Position numbers and translations under genes: made by a program. A DNA stretch of 13,526 nt, from assembly GCA_032353305.1 (NCBI GenBank), contig JAUCNG010127764.1, positions 1-13,526 on the forward strand, written 5' to 3'. Below the pieces are notes generated by a model, which worked only from the letters and a program-made list of their open reading frames with translations, did no database searches and was not told the origin of the DNA. The DNA comes from Cephalothrix spiralis (lineage: Eukaryota; Nemertea; Palaeonemertea; Archinemertea; Cephalotrichidae). Position 1 is the stretch's first letter. Each line of letters opens with the position of its first letter. Shown here one piece after another: positions 1 to 6,773 of the stretch.

Positions 1-415
1 TCACACATTATTTAGTCGTTTCGGTAAATATAATATATAGTGAGAACAATAGAATTACGTAATAGAAAAGTTTTAAATTTTCGAGAAAGGACGTTTATTT
101 GGAAAAAAATAACTTTTTGGTCTTTTGGTCCAGATCGGTTCATAACTAAGGGAGCTACGATGAGTCTCCCGAACGACCATTTGAAAGTGGAAAAATATTA
201 CAAAGTCATAAAAAATCACATTTCCGAGAGTTACATTTTGCAAAGGACGTTCATTTGGAAATACATGTATTAACTTTTTGGTCCTTCGGGGGAATTTTTG
301 TAGTAGACAAGATTTGCACCAAATTTATTTTATTTGAAAGAGGAGATCATGATCACCCTAGTGATCACTATCAGCAATATGGTCAATTAACAAATAAGTC
401 ACAATATGACATAAC
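1..415. repeat. Degenerate fragment of the repeat family of the mariner-type MITE at 1595-2180
   Basis: From about 131 to 415 this stretch matches, with indels, the reverse complement of 1618-2055. Shared blocks include the run around TTCATAACTAAGGGA (about 139-153), GTCATAAAAAATCACATTT (about 204-222), GGACGTTCATTTGGA (246-260), TTTGCACCAAATTTATTTTA (about 314-333) and AAGTCACAATATGAC (about 396-410). A second truncated piece at about 59-125 repeats the GGACGTT(T/C)ATTTGGA and CTTTTTGGTC blocks, so the region looks like a decayed nested or rearranged copy. The terminal CAG...CTG ends seen in the other copy are not found here. Short open frames inside it are chance. Positions are by eye. Confidence 0.7.
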
Positions 416-527
416 AAAGGGCGAGCGCCAAAGGCGCGAGCAAACAAATTTAATTTATTGTCAAAATAATAATTTTTGACCCAACTTACCAAAAAAGTAT
501 ATAGGACAGCTGGGAGACTGCGTATTA
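416..527. other. Short spacer between two repeat elements, no gene seen
   Basis: It contains a small GC-rich imperfect palindrome around 421-440 (GCGCC-AAA-GGCGC core) and ends in the TTA (525-527) that is the left target duplication of the next element. No coding signal was seen. Confidence 0.5.
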
Positions 528-1038
528 TGCACCTATCAATGAATTTCCCCGGAGGGGGGGGGGAAGTGCCGGTTTTTGCGCTGTTTTAGGCGGGGAATCA
601 GATGCGGGGAATATGCTTTTAAATTCTTCCCCACCCCTGGGGTTTGCGCATTTTTTGGATTTCAAAAGTCCCGCAGGTGTGGGGGGTTACGCCAATTTAC
701 GGTATATTTGCGCCAACTTTTGAAAATTTTAACTTTTATCGAAATTTATTATTTTTTATTAAAACTAATTTAGATTGAATTAATTATCTTAGGTGTGATT
801 TTTCCCTCGAGATATATTGACATTTATATGAGATCATGCCAAATATGATGCTTTATTCAATAAAATTGTCGAATTCCCACCCATATGGGTCGGGATTGCG
901 CTCAATTTCCCCACCCCTATATGCGTGGATTTGCACACATTTGCGCTTTTTGAAATCCGGGGTTTGCGCTCGTATGCTGCCGGCGTAAAACGGCGCGAAC
1001 CCGCCCCCCCCCTCCGGGGAAATTCATTGATAGGTGCA
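528..1038. mobile_element. 511-bp MITE with perfect 35-bp terminal inverted repeats and TTA target duplications
   Basis: The left end (528-562) begins TGCACCTATCAATGAATTTC and runs into a G tract. The right end (1004-1038) is its exact reverse complement over 35 bases. TTA lies immediately outside both ends (525-527 and 1039-1041), which fits a 3-bp target duplication. Subterminal inverted similarity is also present (GGATTTCAAAAG near 657-668 against CTTTTTGAAATCC near 946-958). No transposase frame was seen, so this is a non-autonomous element. TTA duplications are typical of PIF/Harbinger (TWA), but the TGCACC terminus is not a recognised Harbinger end, so the superfamily is uncertain. Confidence 0.85.
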
Positions 1039-1134
1039 TTATGACGACCCCAGTTTTTGCCGTCCCTGTTTATTTACTACAATACTACTTCCATCTGCTT
1101 CCATGACTAAGTAGTAATTTTATTTAATTTCTAG

Positions 1135-1279
1135 GGCCTGGGCAGATCGCAGCAACATGAGTAGCCCACAAAGTAGGCAGGCCACTCACGGACGACCTGA
1201 GCCCCTTCAGAAATTCCTCTTCGACTTTGCGAAGGTGGGCCCGGCGCTAACCGCGCCCAGTATTTTCCTTACTCATTAG
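1135..1279 (+). pseudogene. GC-rich exon-like block with a 47-codon open frame; unidentified gene fragment
   Basis: A pyrimidine-rich stretch ending in CTAG (1131-1134) resembles a splice acceptor. After it the composition jumps to GC-rich, and the frame from 1136 stays open for 47 codons to TAG at 1277-1279. The product begins AWADRSNMSSPQSRQ and later reads FLFDFAKVGPALT. The composition is very unlike the AT-rich flanks. No family was recognised and no partner exon was found, so it could be a terminal exon, a captured gene fragment inside a repeat, or a GC-rich repeat head with a chance frame. Confidence 0.3.
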
Positions 1280-1594
1280 TTTAAGGCATACTGATATAAC
1301 TGATTGTAAATCATAAAAAGTTTTAAAATTTCTTTTTCTAACGGTACTAACATAAATTAAAATAGTTTAATCTGTTTTGAATTGTTTCTTAACTTAATGA
1401 CATAATTGATGTCGATTTGCAGTAATAACACTAGTGTTTCAATTTGGATTAAAAATAATACACTGATTATGTTTTTAAAAACGATGTCAAGTGTATGGTT
1501 ATAATAGTTCCATATTGTGGTAATAGATGTCGTTACTCTGATAAAAAATCGATTAATTCTTATTTTTTTAAAAATTTAGTGCAACATCAATGTA
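1280..1594. other. AT-rich intergenic stretch, nothing recognised
   Basis: No open frame, inverted repeat or promoter motif stands out. It ends with the TA (1593-1594) that forms the left target duplication of the neighbouring mariner-type element. Confidence 0.5.
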
Positions 1595-2180
1595 CAGGAT
1601 GTCCTAATATAGCCAGATGACGTCATGCTGTGACTTAATTATGAGTTAACCATATGATCATTAGAGAGACCATGGACTTAACTTTCAAATAAAACAAATT
1701 TGGTGCAAATCTGTCTAACAACAACTGAGGTATATAAATTTACCCTAAGGACCAAAAAGTCAAATTCTCCAAATGAACGTCCTTTCCCGAAAGTCACATT
1801 TTCGGGAAATTTTGAGAAACTTTTTGGTCCCTAAAATGTGATTTTTTATGACTTTAATTTATTCAAATATACTATTCACGAAAAACCATTAAAAAGTGAA
1901 ATGCACTGAAAATATTCCAGATTAATTTTAGATTGCTTGAAAATCGCATTCTCTCGAATAAGTATGGGATTTAGGGTGAGAAAATGAAACCAGAGGATGT
2001 TCGGGGAATCATCGTATAGCCTATAGTTCCCTTAGTTATGAACTGATCTGCACCAAATCTGTTTTATTCGGGAGAGACGACCATGTTCTCAAATAGTTAT
2101 TTCAAATGTCTTCAAAATATTCATAATTAAGTCACAATATGACGTCATCTAGTTTTTTTCCACAATATTGAGACACACTG
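1595..2180. mobile_element. 586-bp mariner-type MITE with TA target duplications and CRE palindromes in both arms
   Basis: The left end begins CAGGATGTCCTAATAT and the right end reads, in reverse complement, CAGTGTGTCTCAATATT. TA flanks both (1593-1594 and 2181-2182). CAG...CTG ends, a GTC core and TA duplication are typical of Tc1/mariner non-autonomous elements. The arms continue inward as imperfect inverted repeats of roughly 100 bp, including GATGACGTCAT (1616-1626) matched by ATGACGTCATC (2139-2149). Each arm holds a perfect TGACGTCA octamer (1618-1625 and 2140-2147). No transposase frame is present. A decayed relative lies in opposite orientation at the start of the window. Confidence 0.75.
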
Positions 2181-2182
2181 TA

Positions 2183-2494
2183 TATAAAAGGACAAATATT
2201 CTCATAATTGTTTTTAGAAATATATAAAAATAGTAATTTACAAAAAGAACATTATAGAAAGAGGTTTAGGCCATATTTACAATATTTATATAGAAAATTG
2301 ACAAATATTTTACAAGTTTTATCAGAATTATTACAGAGGTAATAACATAATTATACAAATATTGACAAAAGACGAATAAATAAAGCGAAGAAAAAATAAA
2401 TTTATCTATAAATAATAATAAAAAAAATAACTCCACGTCGAGTTCAGTAAGTTCAAATTAATAACCACAAAAATCAATTGAGATTGTTGTCATA
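2183..2494 (-). other. AT-rich sequence downstream of the IL-17-like gene, probable 3' UTR and flank
   Basis: The stretch is very AT-rich. Read on the minus strand it follows the stop codon of the IL-17-like gene. No canonical minus-strand AATAAA was found; variants such as GATAAA (from TTTATC near 2401) and TATAAA (near 2285) could serve as poly(A) signals. The first clean minus-strand AATAAA is near 2062-2067, inside the mariner-type element. No other gene was seen. Confidence 0.4.
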
Positions 2495-3088
2495 TTAACC
2501 ATAATTTCCTGCCTTGACCAAGTTACATCCGGTTGAAAAACGTTCATAAATATAGTTTGATATTCCGTTTTGATTTTTAATCTGCACAAGTCTGTCTTTT
2601 ATAGTTGGTATGCACCAATGTGTTAACGTGGCGTCGGAGCATTTATTACTCCGATTTTCTCCGCACATATTTAAAGATAGTAAAGTCTTCAGTCCTCTAT
2701 TTGTAGTGTTTAGGAGGCACATATTTACACCATTATCAGCGCAGCATTTTATTTCCATAATCTCATACGGGATTCTGTTTTTATTCCGATTAGGTTTATA
2801 ATAAAAAGGGCACACGGCCCTTAATTGACTCGGGATTGGAGCACAATTATCGACAGAAGAGGGCGCAATTAGCTGGCATGCGTCCTGAGGACAATTGCCT
2901 GCTAAATAGGTCACCGTCCCAGCTTCAGATGAATCATCTTCACATTTTCCAGAAACGGATCTAACCGTTCTTCTAGATTCTTTGATATTTGTCGTCTTGT
3001 AGTTATGGTTTGCGGAGGCAAATGCTTCAGGATTATTTGCTCTTTTGGATATTGACGAACCACATGATAATGCCATCAGAAGAAATAT
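2495..3088 (-). CDS. Main exon of a secreted cysteine-rich protein, probable divergent IL-17 family cytokine
   Basis: On the minus strand a pyrimidine-rich acceptor ending CAG (3091-3089) precedes a frame that opens IFLLMALSCGSS and ends at TAA (2495-2497), giving 197 residues; with the first exon the protein is 215 residues. The hydrophobic start completes a signal peptide begun in exon 1. The centre reads CPFYYKPNRNKNRIPYEI then MEIKCCADNGVNMC (residues about 111-142), which fits the IL-17 pattern of CPW-Y, then NR-P, then A-C-C-C. The tail YIYERFSTGC (about 197-206) resembles the IL-17 Y-VGC-C end, but the usual second Cys of that end is Leu here. Basic sites (SKR, RRTVR) between the signal and the core could be cleaved. 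IL-17s are secreted ligands of IL-17 receptors. Another cystine-knot family such as a Spaetzle-like protein is possible; the signal peptide and coding status are firmer than the family. Confidence 0.75.
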   Translation of the reverse strand: MFLLMALSCGSSISKRANNPEAFASANHNYKTTNIKESRRTVRSVSGKCEDDSSEAGTVTYLAGNCPQDACQLIAPSSVDNCAPIPSQLRAVCPFYYKPNRNKNRIPYEIMEIKCCADNGVNMCLLNTTNRGLKTLLSLNMCGENRSNKCSDATLTHWCIPTIKDRLVQIKNQNGISNYIYERFSTGCNLVKAGNYG

Positions 3089-3283
3089 CTGAAAAGAAAT
3101 GAAGTATTTTTAAAAGTCATAAAATAAATGGGCATTATTTAAACTAAAACCTGCTGAAAACTTTCTTTGTAATAATCCTTAAACTGAAACTCTATCATTC
3201 AAAGTATGGAGATTACTCTAAACTTTTTTCGCTTATTTAATTTCCTTGCAAACGGCTGAGAAAATTGGGAGCAGGACTTTTCT

Positions 3284-3349
3284 GCCCCAACACTTTCGGC
3301 CCAGTACATTTTTGGCCCAGGACATTTTCGGCCCCAGTACACTTTCGGC
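3284..3349. repeat. Minisatellite, about four units of 15-17 bp
   Basis: Units begin at 3284, 3299, 3315 and 3331 with the pattern GCCC(C)A-(G/A)-(T/G)ACA(T/C)TTT(C/T)G. The units are not identical, so the array is old or relaxed. A weaker partial unit may precede it near 3271. It lies in the IL-17-like intron next to a foldback element; the minus-strand open frame crossing it is explained by the repeat. Confidence 0.75.
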
Positions 3350-3351
3350 CT

Positions 3352-3617
3352 CAAAAAGTTAATTTTGAATACAGTTGCAGAGATTAAAAAATTCATCCAC
3401 AGAGATGCAAAAAAGTTCAATTGGCTTATCAAATGTCAAAATACAAACAAATAATTTGTGAATTAACATCTGAGTCAAAAATAAACAAACACATTCTTTG
3501 TTTATTTTTGACATTCGATACGCCAATTAAACTAGTTTCTCTCTAAATACATAAATCAATTGGAACATAAAAGATAATTTGTTCATCTCTGAAACTGTCT
3601 TTAAAATTAACTTTTTG
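3352..3617. mobile_element. 266-bp foldback MITE-like element in the IL-17-like intron
   Basis: The ends CAAAAAGTTAATTTT (3352-3366) and AAAATTAACTTTTTG (3603-3617) are perfect 15-bp inverted repeats. The arms stay complementary inward with indels: CAGAGAT near 3379 against ATCTCTG near 3586, and CAATTGGCTTATCAAATGTC near 3419 against GACATTCGATACGCCAATTA near 3511. Near the centre a perfect 16-bp stem (3474-3489 with 3497-3512, 7-base loop) adds a hairpin. No clear target duplication and no coding frame were found. Confidence 0.65.
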
Positions 3618-4144
3618 GGGGCATTCTAAGTTCAATATGGGCATCAAATATTTTGTTTTTTAATATAAACGTGTATAGTTTTTAAAGAGTTATGCTACTG
3701 TGCTAAGGTACAGGCTTTTCCCGGGATTTTTTTACCCGTTCAGTATACGGATTTTTAAGGATTATAAAAACAACAATTAAAGATTTTTGCTATTATGATT
3801 TTTGTAATTAAAAACAAAAATTAACGCCTGTCACAGTATCATAGGCATTTTAAGGCATTTTTTCTATCAAAGCGAAATTCAGGAAATGTTTACTTTTCTA
3901 AACGTTTTGTGACTTAAAGTAAATTTAATAAGCCTAAGTTTCTTAAACTGAAAGTGTGCAACACCTTTAAATGGGATTTTCCTTTTTAAAGTTTTAAACG
4001 TTCCATATTTTACAACATAAAAGAACGACAATTTACATGCACAAAATGTGATCATTTGTATAACAGATTCTCCTCTTGTAGTTCATCCCAATAAAAGAAA
4101 AAATAATATAGATAAGATACTTGTATGTTGTATCTTTGTAATTT
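3618..4144. other. AT-rich intronic DNA, nothing recognised
   Basis: No open frame, tandem array or strong inverted repeat was seen between the two foldback elements of the intron. Confidence 0.4.
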
Positions 4145-4720
4145 AAAAAAAAGAGGAAAATATATACCATTTCCTGATTCATAGTCAAATATTTTCATTA
4201 ATATCAATAGCAGCAACATGAAACTTATACCAAAAATTTTCTCACAAATTTCGCCTTGAAAATCATAAAGTTGTTTTTGTAAAAATTCATAATGTTGACT
4301 AAGTAAAATATTTGACTATTAGAGGTAAAATTAGCTATGCTTGATTCTTATACACTGAAAGTATTTTGCTAAATCAATATTTTATTTTATTAACTTTAAT
4401 TTTTATTTAAATATGTTTCTTATTATCTTATGATTATATAAGTATTGTTACTATTACTTCATGTGTCATATAAAGAAGTAACGAATTAACAAACATATTG
4501 ATTTTAGCAAAATACTTTTAGTGTATAGAATCAAACTACACAAATTTTACACTCTAATTTTCAAATATTTTGAAGTCAACATTTTGAATTTTTTCAAAAA
4601 CAACTTAACGAGAGAGACAGACCACTGACTGGAAATCCACGCACTAGCAACCGTGGCACGATATTAATGAAAATATTTAACTTTGAATCAGGAAATGGTA
4701 TATATTTTACTCCTTTAAAC
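4145..4720. mobile_element. Large foldback element (about 0.55 kb, long imperfect arms) in the IL-17-like intron
   Basis: The stretch from AAAATATATACCATTTCC (4157 onward) to ATTAATATC is matched near-perfectly in reverse complement by the end at 4708 (GGAAATGGTATATATTTT). Further in, AAGTTGTTTTTG, AATGTTGACT, TTGATTC-TATACACT-AAAGTATTTTGCTAAA and ATCAATAT all recur in inverted order. The arms are about 230-250 bp with a short AT-rich centre near 4400-4475 that itself folds (TTACTTC...GAAGTAA). One arm contains a more GC-rich patch (about 4608-4664) lacking a counterpart. Exact ends and target duplication are unclear. No transposase frame is present. Confidence 0.7.
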
Positions 4721-4810
4721 CTCATTTTCAAATATTTCATACCGTTTGTTTTGAAAATGTTTTCTATTCCCCACCCACATGGTCTAACGTGTTGAAAAAT
4801 GTTTACTTAC

Positions 4811-4864
4811 GGTCATATAAAACAGGATGAAAATAAAACTGTAACTATTATTAAGTACCTCCAT
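4811..4864 (-). CDS. First coding exon (signal peptide) of the IL-17-like gene
   Basis: On the minus strand an ATG at 4864-4862 starts 18 codons reading MEVLNNSYSFIFILFYMT, followed directly by the donor GTAAGT. The exon ends on a codon boundary, exactly the phase needed by the acceptor at 3089, and its hydrophobic residues run on into IFLLMALS of the main exon. The join gives a typical N-region, hydrophobic core and probable cleavage near the CGSS of exon 2. The match of donor, phase and biochemistry is strong, although the exon is too short for ordinary open-frame detection. An unseen 5' UTR exon further upstream cannot be excluded. Confidence 0.72.
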
Positions 4865-5389
4865 AACGCCTACTTTCTTGAACCAAATGATCCCAAATTT
4901 ACAACTTTCCTGCGTTTTATTAATGAATTATAAAAATCCCAAAAATCAGTTAAAAAGCAGAAATGAGTAATTATAGCGTAAAATTTCATGCTAAAGGGAA
5001 GTTCTGTATTTAAAAAAGCGATAAATGAAACTAAAATTATCAAATTAAATGTAATTATAATTTTGTGAAATACACATTTTTTCTCTCATAAAATTATTGG
5101 GATCAAATTTGATTTAAAATTTAAATTTTTTGTTAACTTAAAAATAGGATCTAAGTACTGGAGTATATCATTTCATACAAATTACATAATATTATTCAAT
5201 TAGTTATTAAATAATTGTTCTATATTTCTTGTATATAATATATTGAAAGAGAGTGTTTCAAATTTAAAAATATAAGAAATTTTTACTTAAAGATAAAGCT
5301 TAGTTATTCCTATGTATCCAAATTATATATTTTTCTGACAAAGTGCTTGTTAGATCATTTCAAATGGGAAGTACCTAGATGACCTAACT
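4865..5389. other. Upstream flank of the IL-17-like gene; no gene or clear promoter motif seen
   Basis: This AT-rich stretch should hold the 5' UTR and proximal promoter of the minus-strand IL-17-like gene. No convincing TATA box at a fixed distance or clean Rel/NF-kB site was found. Confidence 0.4.
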
Positions 5390-5557
5390 TTAGTATTTCG
5401 CGATATGTTGAGAGATAAACAGTGCATCAAGGGCAAATTTCAGTAAACATGTTTCATATAATATAAAATTAAAGCTGAGCACGAGAATTTTTAATTTATT
5501 TTGTAGCTTCGCTTGTGATGCTGGGTCGTCGGCAGATGCATAACGTTGAATCGATTC
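5390..5557 (-). CDS. Putative exon of an unidentified minus-strand gene (ends at stop)
   Basis: On the minus strand an acceptor ACTTTTTTCAG (ending at 5558) is followed by a frame opening ESIQRYASADDPASQAKLQN, which looks coding, and then by a more hydrophobic, AT-rich continuation to TAA at 5392-5390 (55 residues). The other two frames stop within about 25 codons. Joined in phase 0 to the exon at 6137-6196 it would give a protein of about 73 residues. The change in character after about residue 25 suggests that the true exon ends or decays there. No good donor was found. No family was recognised. Confidence 0.4.
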   Translation of the reverse strand, partial: ESIQRYASADDPASQAKLQNKLKILVLSFNFILYETCLLKFALDALFISQHIAKY

Positions 5558-6136
5558 CTGAAAAAAGTTATATTGTAGTTAGTATATTTCTTTTTGGTTA
5601 TCATAAAGCCTACAGATTATAAACAGTTCGAGCAAGTTTTATAGGATCGGGCCGGTTGATAGATAAGTTAATCATTAACGGATAGGAAAGCCATATTCTA
5701 GGTCCGAGAACTTAATTTTCTCAAATTCGCATGAGTAGAATGAAAAAAGGATGTACTTTAAAAGTTTATGAGTTTTCTTTAAAGTCAGTTGACTATAGTC
5801 CCCGCTCACAGACCCTCATATACGCGCAGTAATGGTATGCCAAAAATTAAATAAAGCATTTTTGGAATGAGGTTCGATACATGTACTGAAATTCAATTCA
5901 AATGGAATAAAATAAATGTAGATTACACTAGGAATAATTCCCGACTACATGCACAGCTAAAATACATATGAGCCCCTGGGAAATGCGTATCTATATCTTA
6001 AACTGGGCCTAGTGCCATGACCCAATTACGTGGTCTAATATCATGACCTCAAGTTGATTCCATGCACAAATTATTTCATTTTATCATTAAATCAAATATT
6101 TTTTAGGAGAATAACGCATTTGTTAAAAAACTTAAC
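5558..6136 (-). other. Probable intron between two orphan minus-strand exons; otherwise empty
   Basis: It is bounded on the minus strand by GTTAAG (6136-6131) and TTTTTTCAG (ending at 5558). No repeat or other gene was recognised inside it. Confidence 0.35.
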
Positions 6137-6196
6137 GTGTAAAGTTCCTGAGTCAAGAGAGTCGATTGGCATTCCAAGATTTTTCGCCATTTCTTC
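6137..6196 (-). CDS. Putative 60-nt exon with possible start codon, unidentified minus-strand gene
   Basis: A strong minus-strand acceptor TTTTTCTCTTTTGCAG (ending at 6197) is followed by GAAGAAATGGCG and a frame reading EEMAKNLGMPIDSLDSGTLH, then GTTAAG as donor. The exon is exactly 60 nt with phase 0 at both ends and leads in frame to the exon at 5390-5557. The ATG at 6190-6188 has a favourable context (A at -3, G at +4), so this may be the first coding exon. A donor GTG|GTAAGTACG on the minus strand (exon edge at 6554) could belong to an upstream untranslated exon, placing that gene head-to-head with the TLR. No family was recognised; a duplicated gene fragment is also possible. Confidence 0.42.
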
Positions 6197-6727
6197 CTGC
6201 AAAAGAGAAAAAGACAGTTAAAAACAAAATTGTAAGGACCAATAAGAATTTCAGGTAATTATTTAAAATATTTCTTTACTACAGTTGACAATAAAATTGT
6301 ATTCTAATTTTGAGAAAACTTTGTTACATAAAATGCTTTCTATTTTCTTTCTTAAAGATAGAATTTTACCATAAACGAAAAGGAGCCCTTTGTTATTGTT
6401 AAAAGCTGAAGAATTGTATAAATTAAAGTGAATACACATAATATCAAGGTCTCATAGAGGAGGTCCAACATTTTTAGCTTTGGTTTACGTCTGATGTTAG
6501 TTGGATAGTTGATTGACGGCTTAATGGTTTTTCCTTGATAAGAACGTACTTACCACAACCTGCCCTAACCTAACCCTTTCTCTCACGAGTAAAACAGATG
6601 GTGCTGTCACTCAGTTATCCAAATAACCTCAGACCGATATGATAGACCTAACTATGTGACCTTGCTAATATGCTATTTATTTATTCTTGTGAATTTGATA
6701 GATTCAAAATATTTTCAGATTCCGACG
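6197..6727. promoter_or_regulatory. Region upstream of the TLR start; likely holds TLR 5' UTR and promoter
   Basis: This is the space between the orphan minus-strand exon and the TLR ATG. A possible acceptor TTTTCAG (ending at 6718) lies nine bases before the ATG, so the TLR may have an upstream untranslated exon. On the opposite strand, GTAAGTACG (6553-6545) follows a sequence containing GGTTAGGTTAGGGCAGG and could be the donor of an untranslated exon. No TATA box was identified. The promoter role is inferred only from position. Confidence 0.35.
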
Positions 6728-6773
6728 ATGAATCAAGTTCATGGTTTAGCAATATACGTTTTATTAATATTCG
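6728..6773 (+). CDS. First coding exon (signal peptide) of the Toll-like receptor
   Basis: ATG at 6728 begins MNQVHGLAIYVLLIF plus the first base of the next codon, then the donor GTAAGT at 6774. The exon ends in phase 1. The acceptor TTATTTACAG at 8066 continues with AT, making GAT, and the frame runs VVLPTTG into LPQCPNACEW of the large exon. This supplies a hydrophobic signal sequence and initiator Met that the large exon lacks. Phase, donor and protein logic all agree. The real start of the mRNA may lie further upstream. Confidence 0.82.

Larger units (their letters stand above)
3089..4810 (-). other. Phase-0 intron of the IL-17-like gene (about 1.72 kb)
   Basis: The minus-strand donor is GTAAGT (4810-4805) after ACC, and the acceptor is TTTCTTTTCAG ending at 3089. 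Both exons meet between codons. The intron contains a minisatellite (3284-3349), a small foldback element (3352-3617) and a larger one (about 4145-4720). No other coding exon was seen in it. Confidence 0.7.

Noticed and set aside
40-479. Plus-strand open frames of 77 and 74 codons
   Set aside because: Both fall in the degenerate repeat related to the mariner-type element.
3199-3432. Minus-strand 77-codon open frame
   Set aside because: Its repeated residues come from the minisatellite at 3284-3349 and the foldback arm, not from a gene.
5931-5942. GGAATAATTCCC as an NF-kB site between the two immune genes
   Set aside because: The half-sites are two bases too far apart for the usual 10-bp kB consensus.
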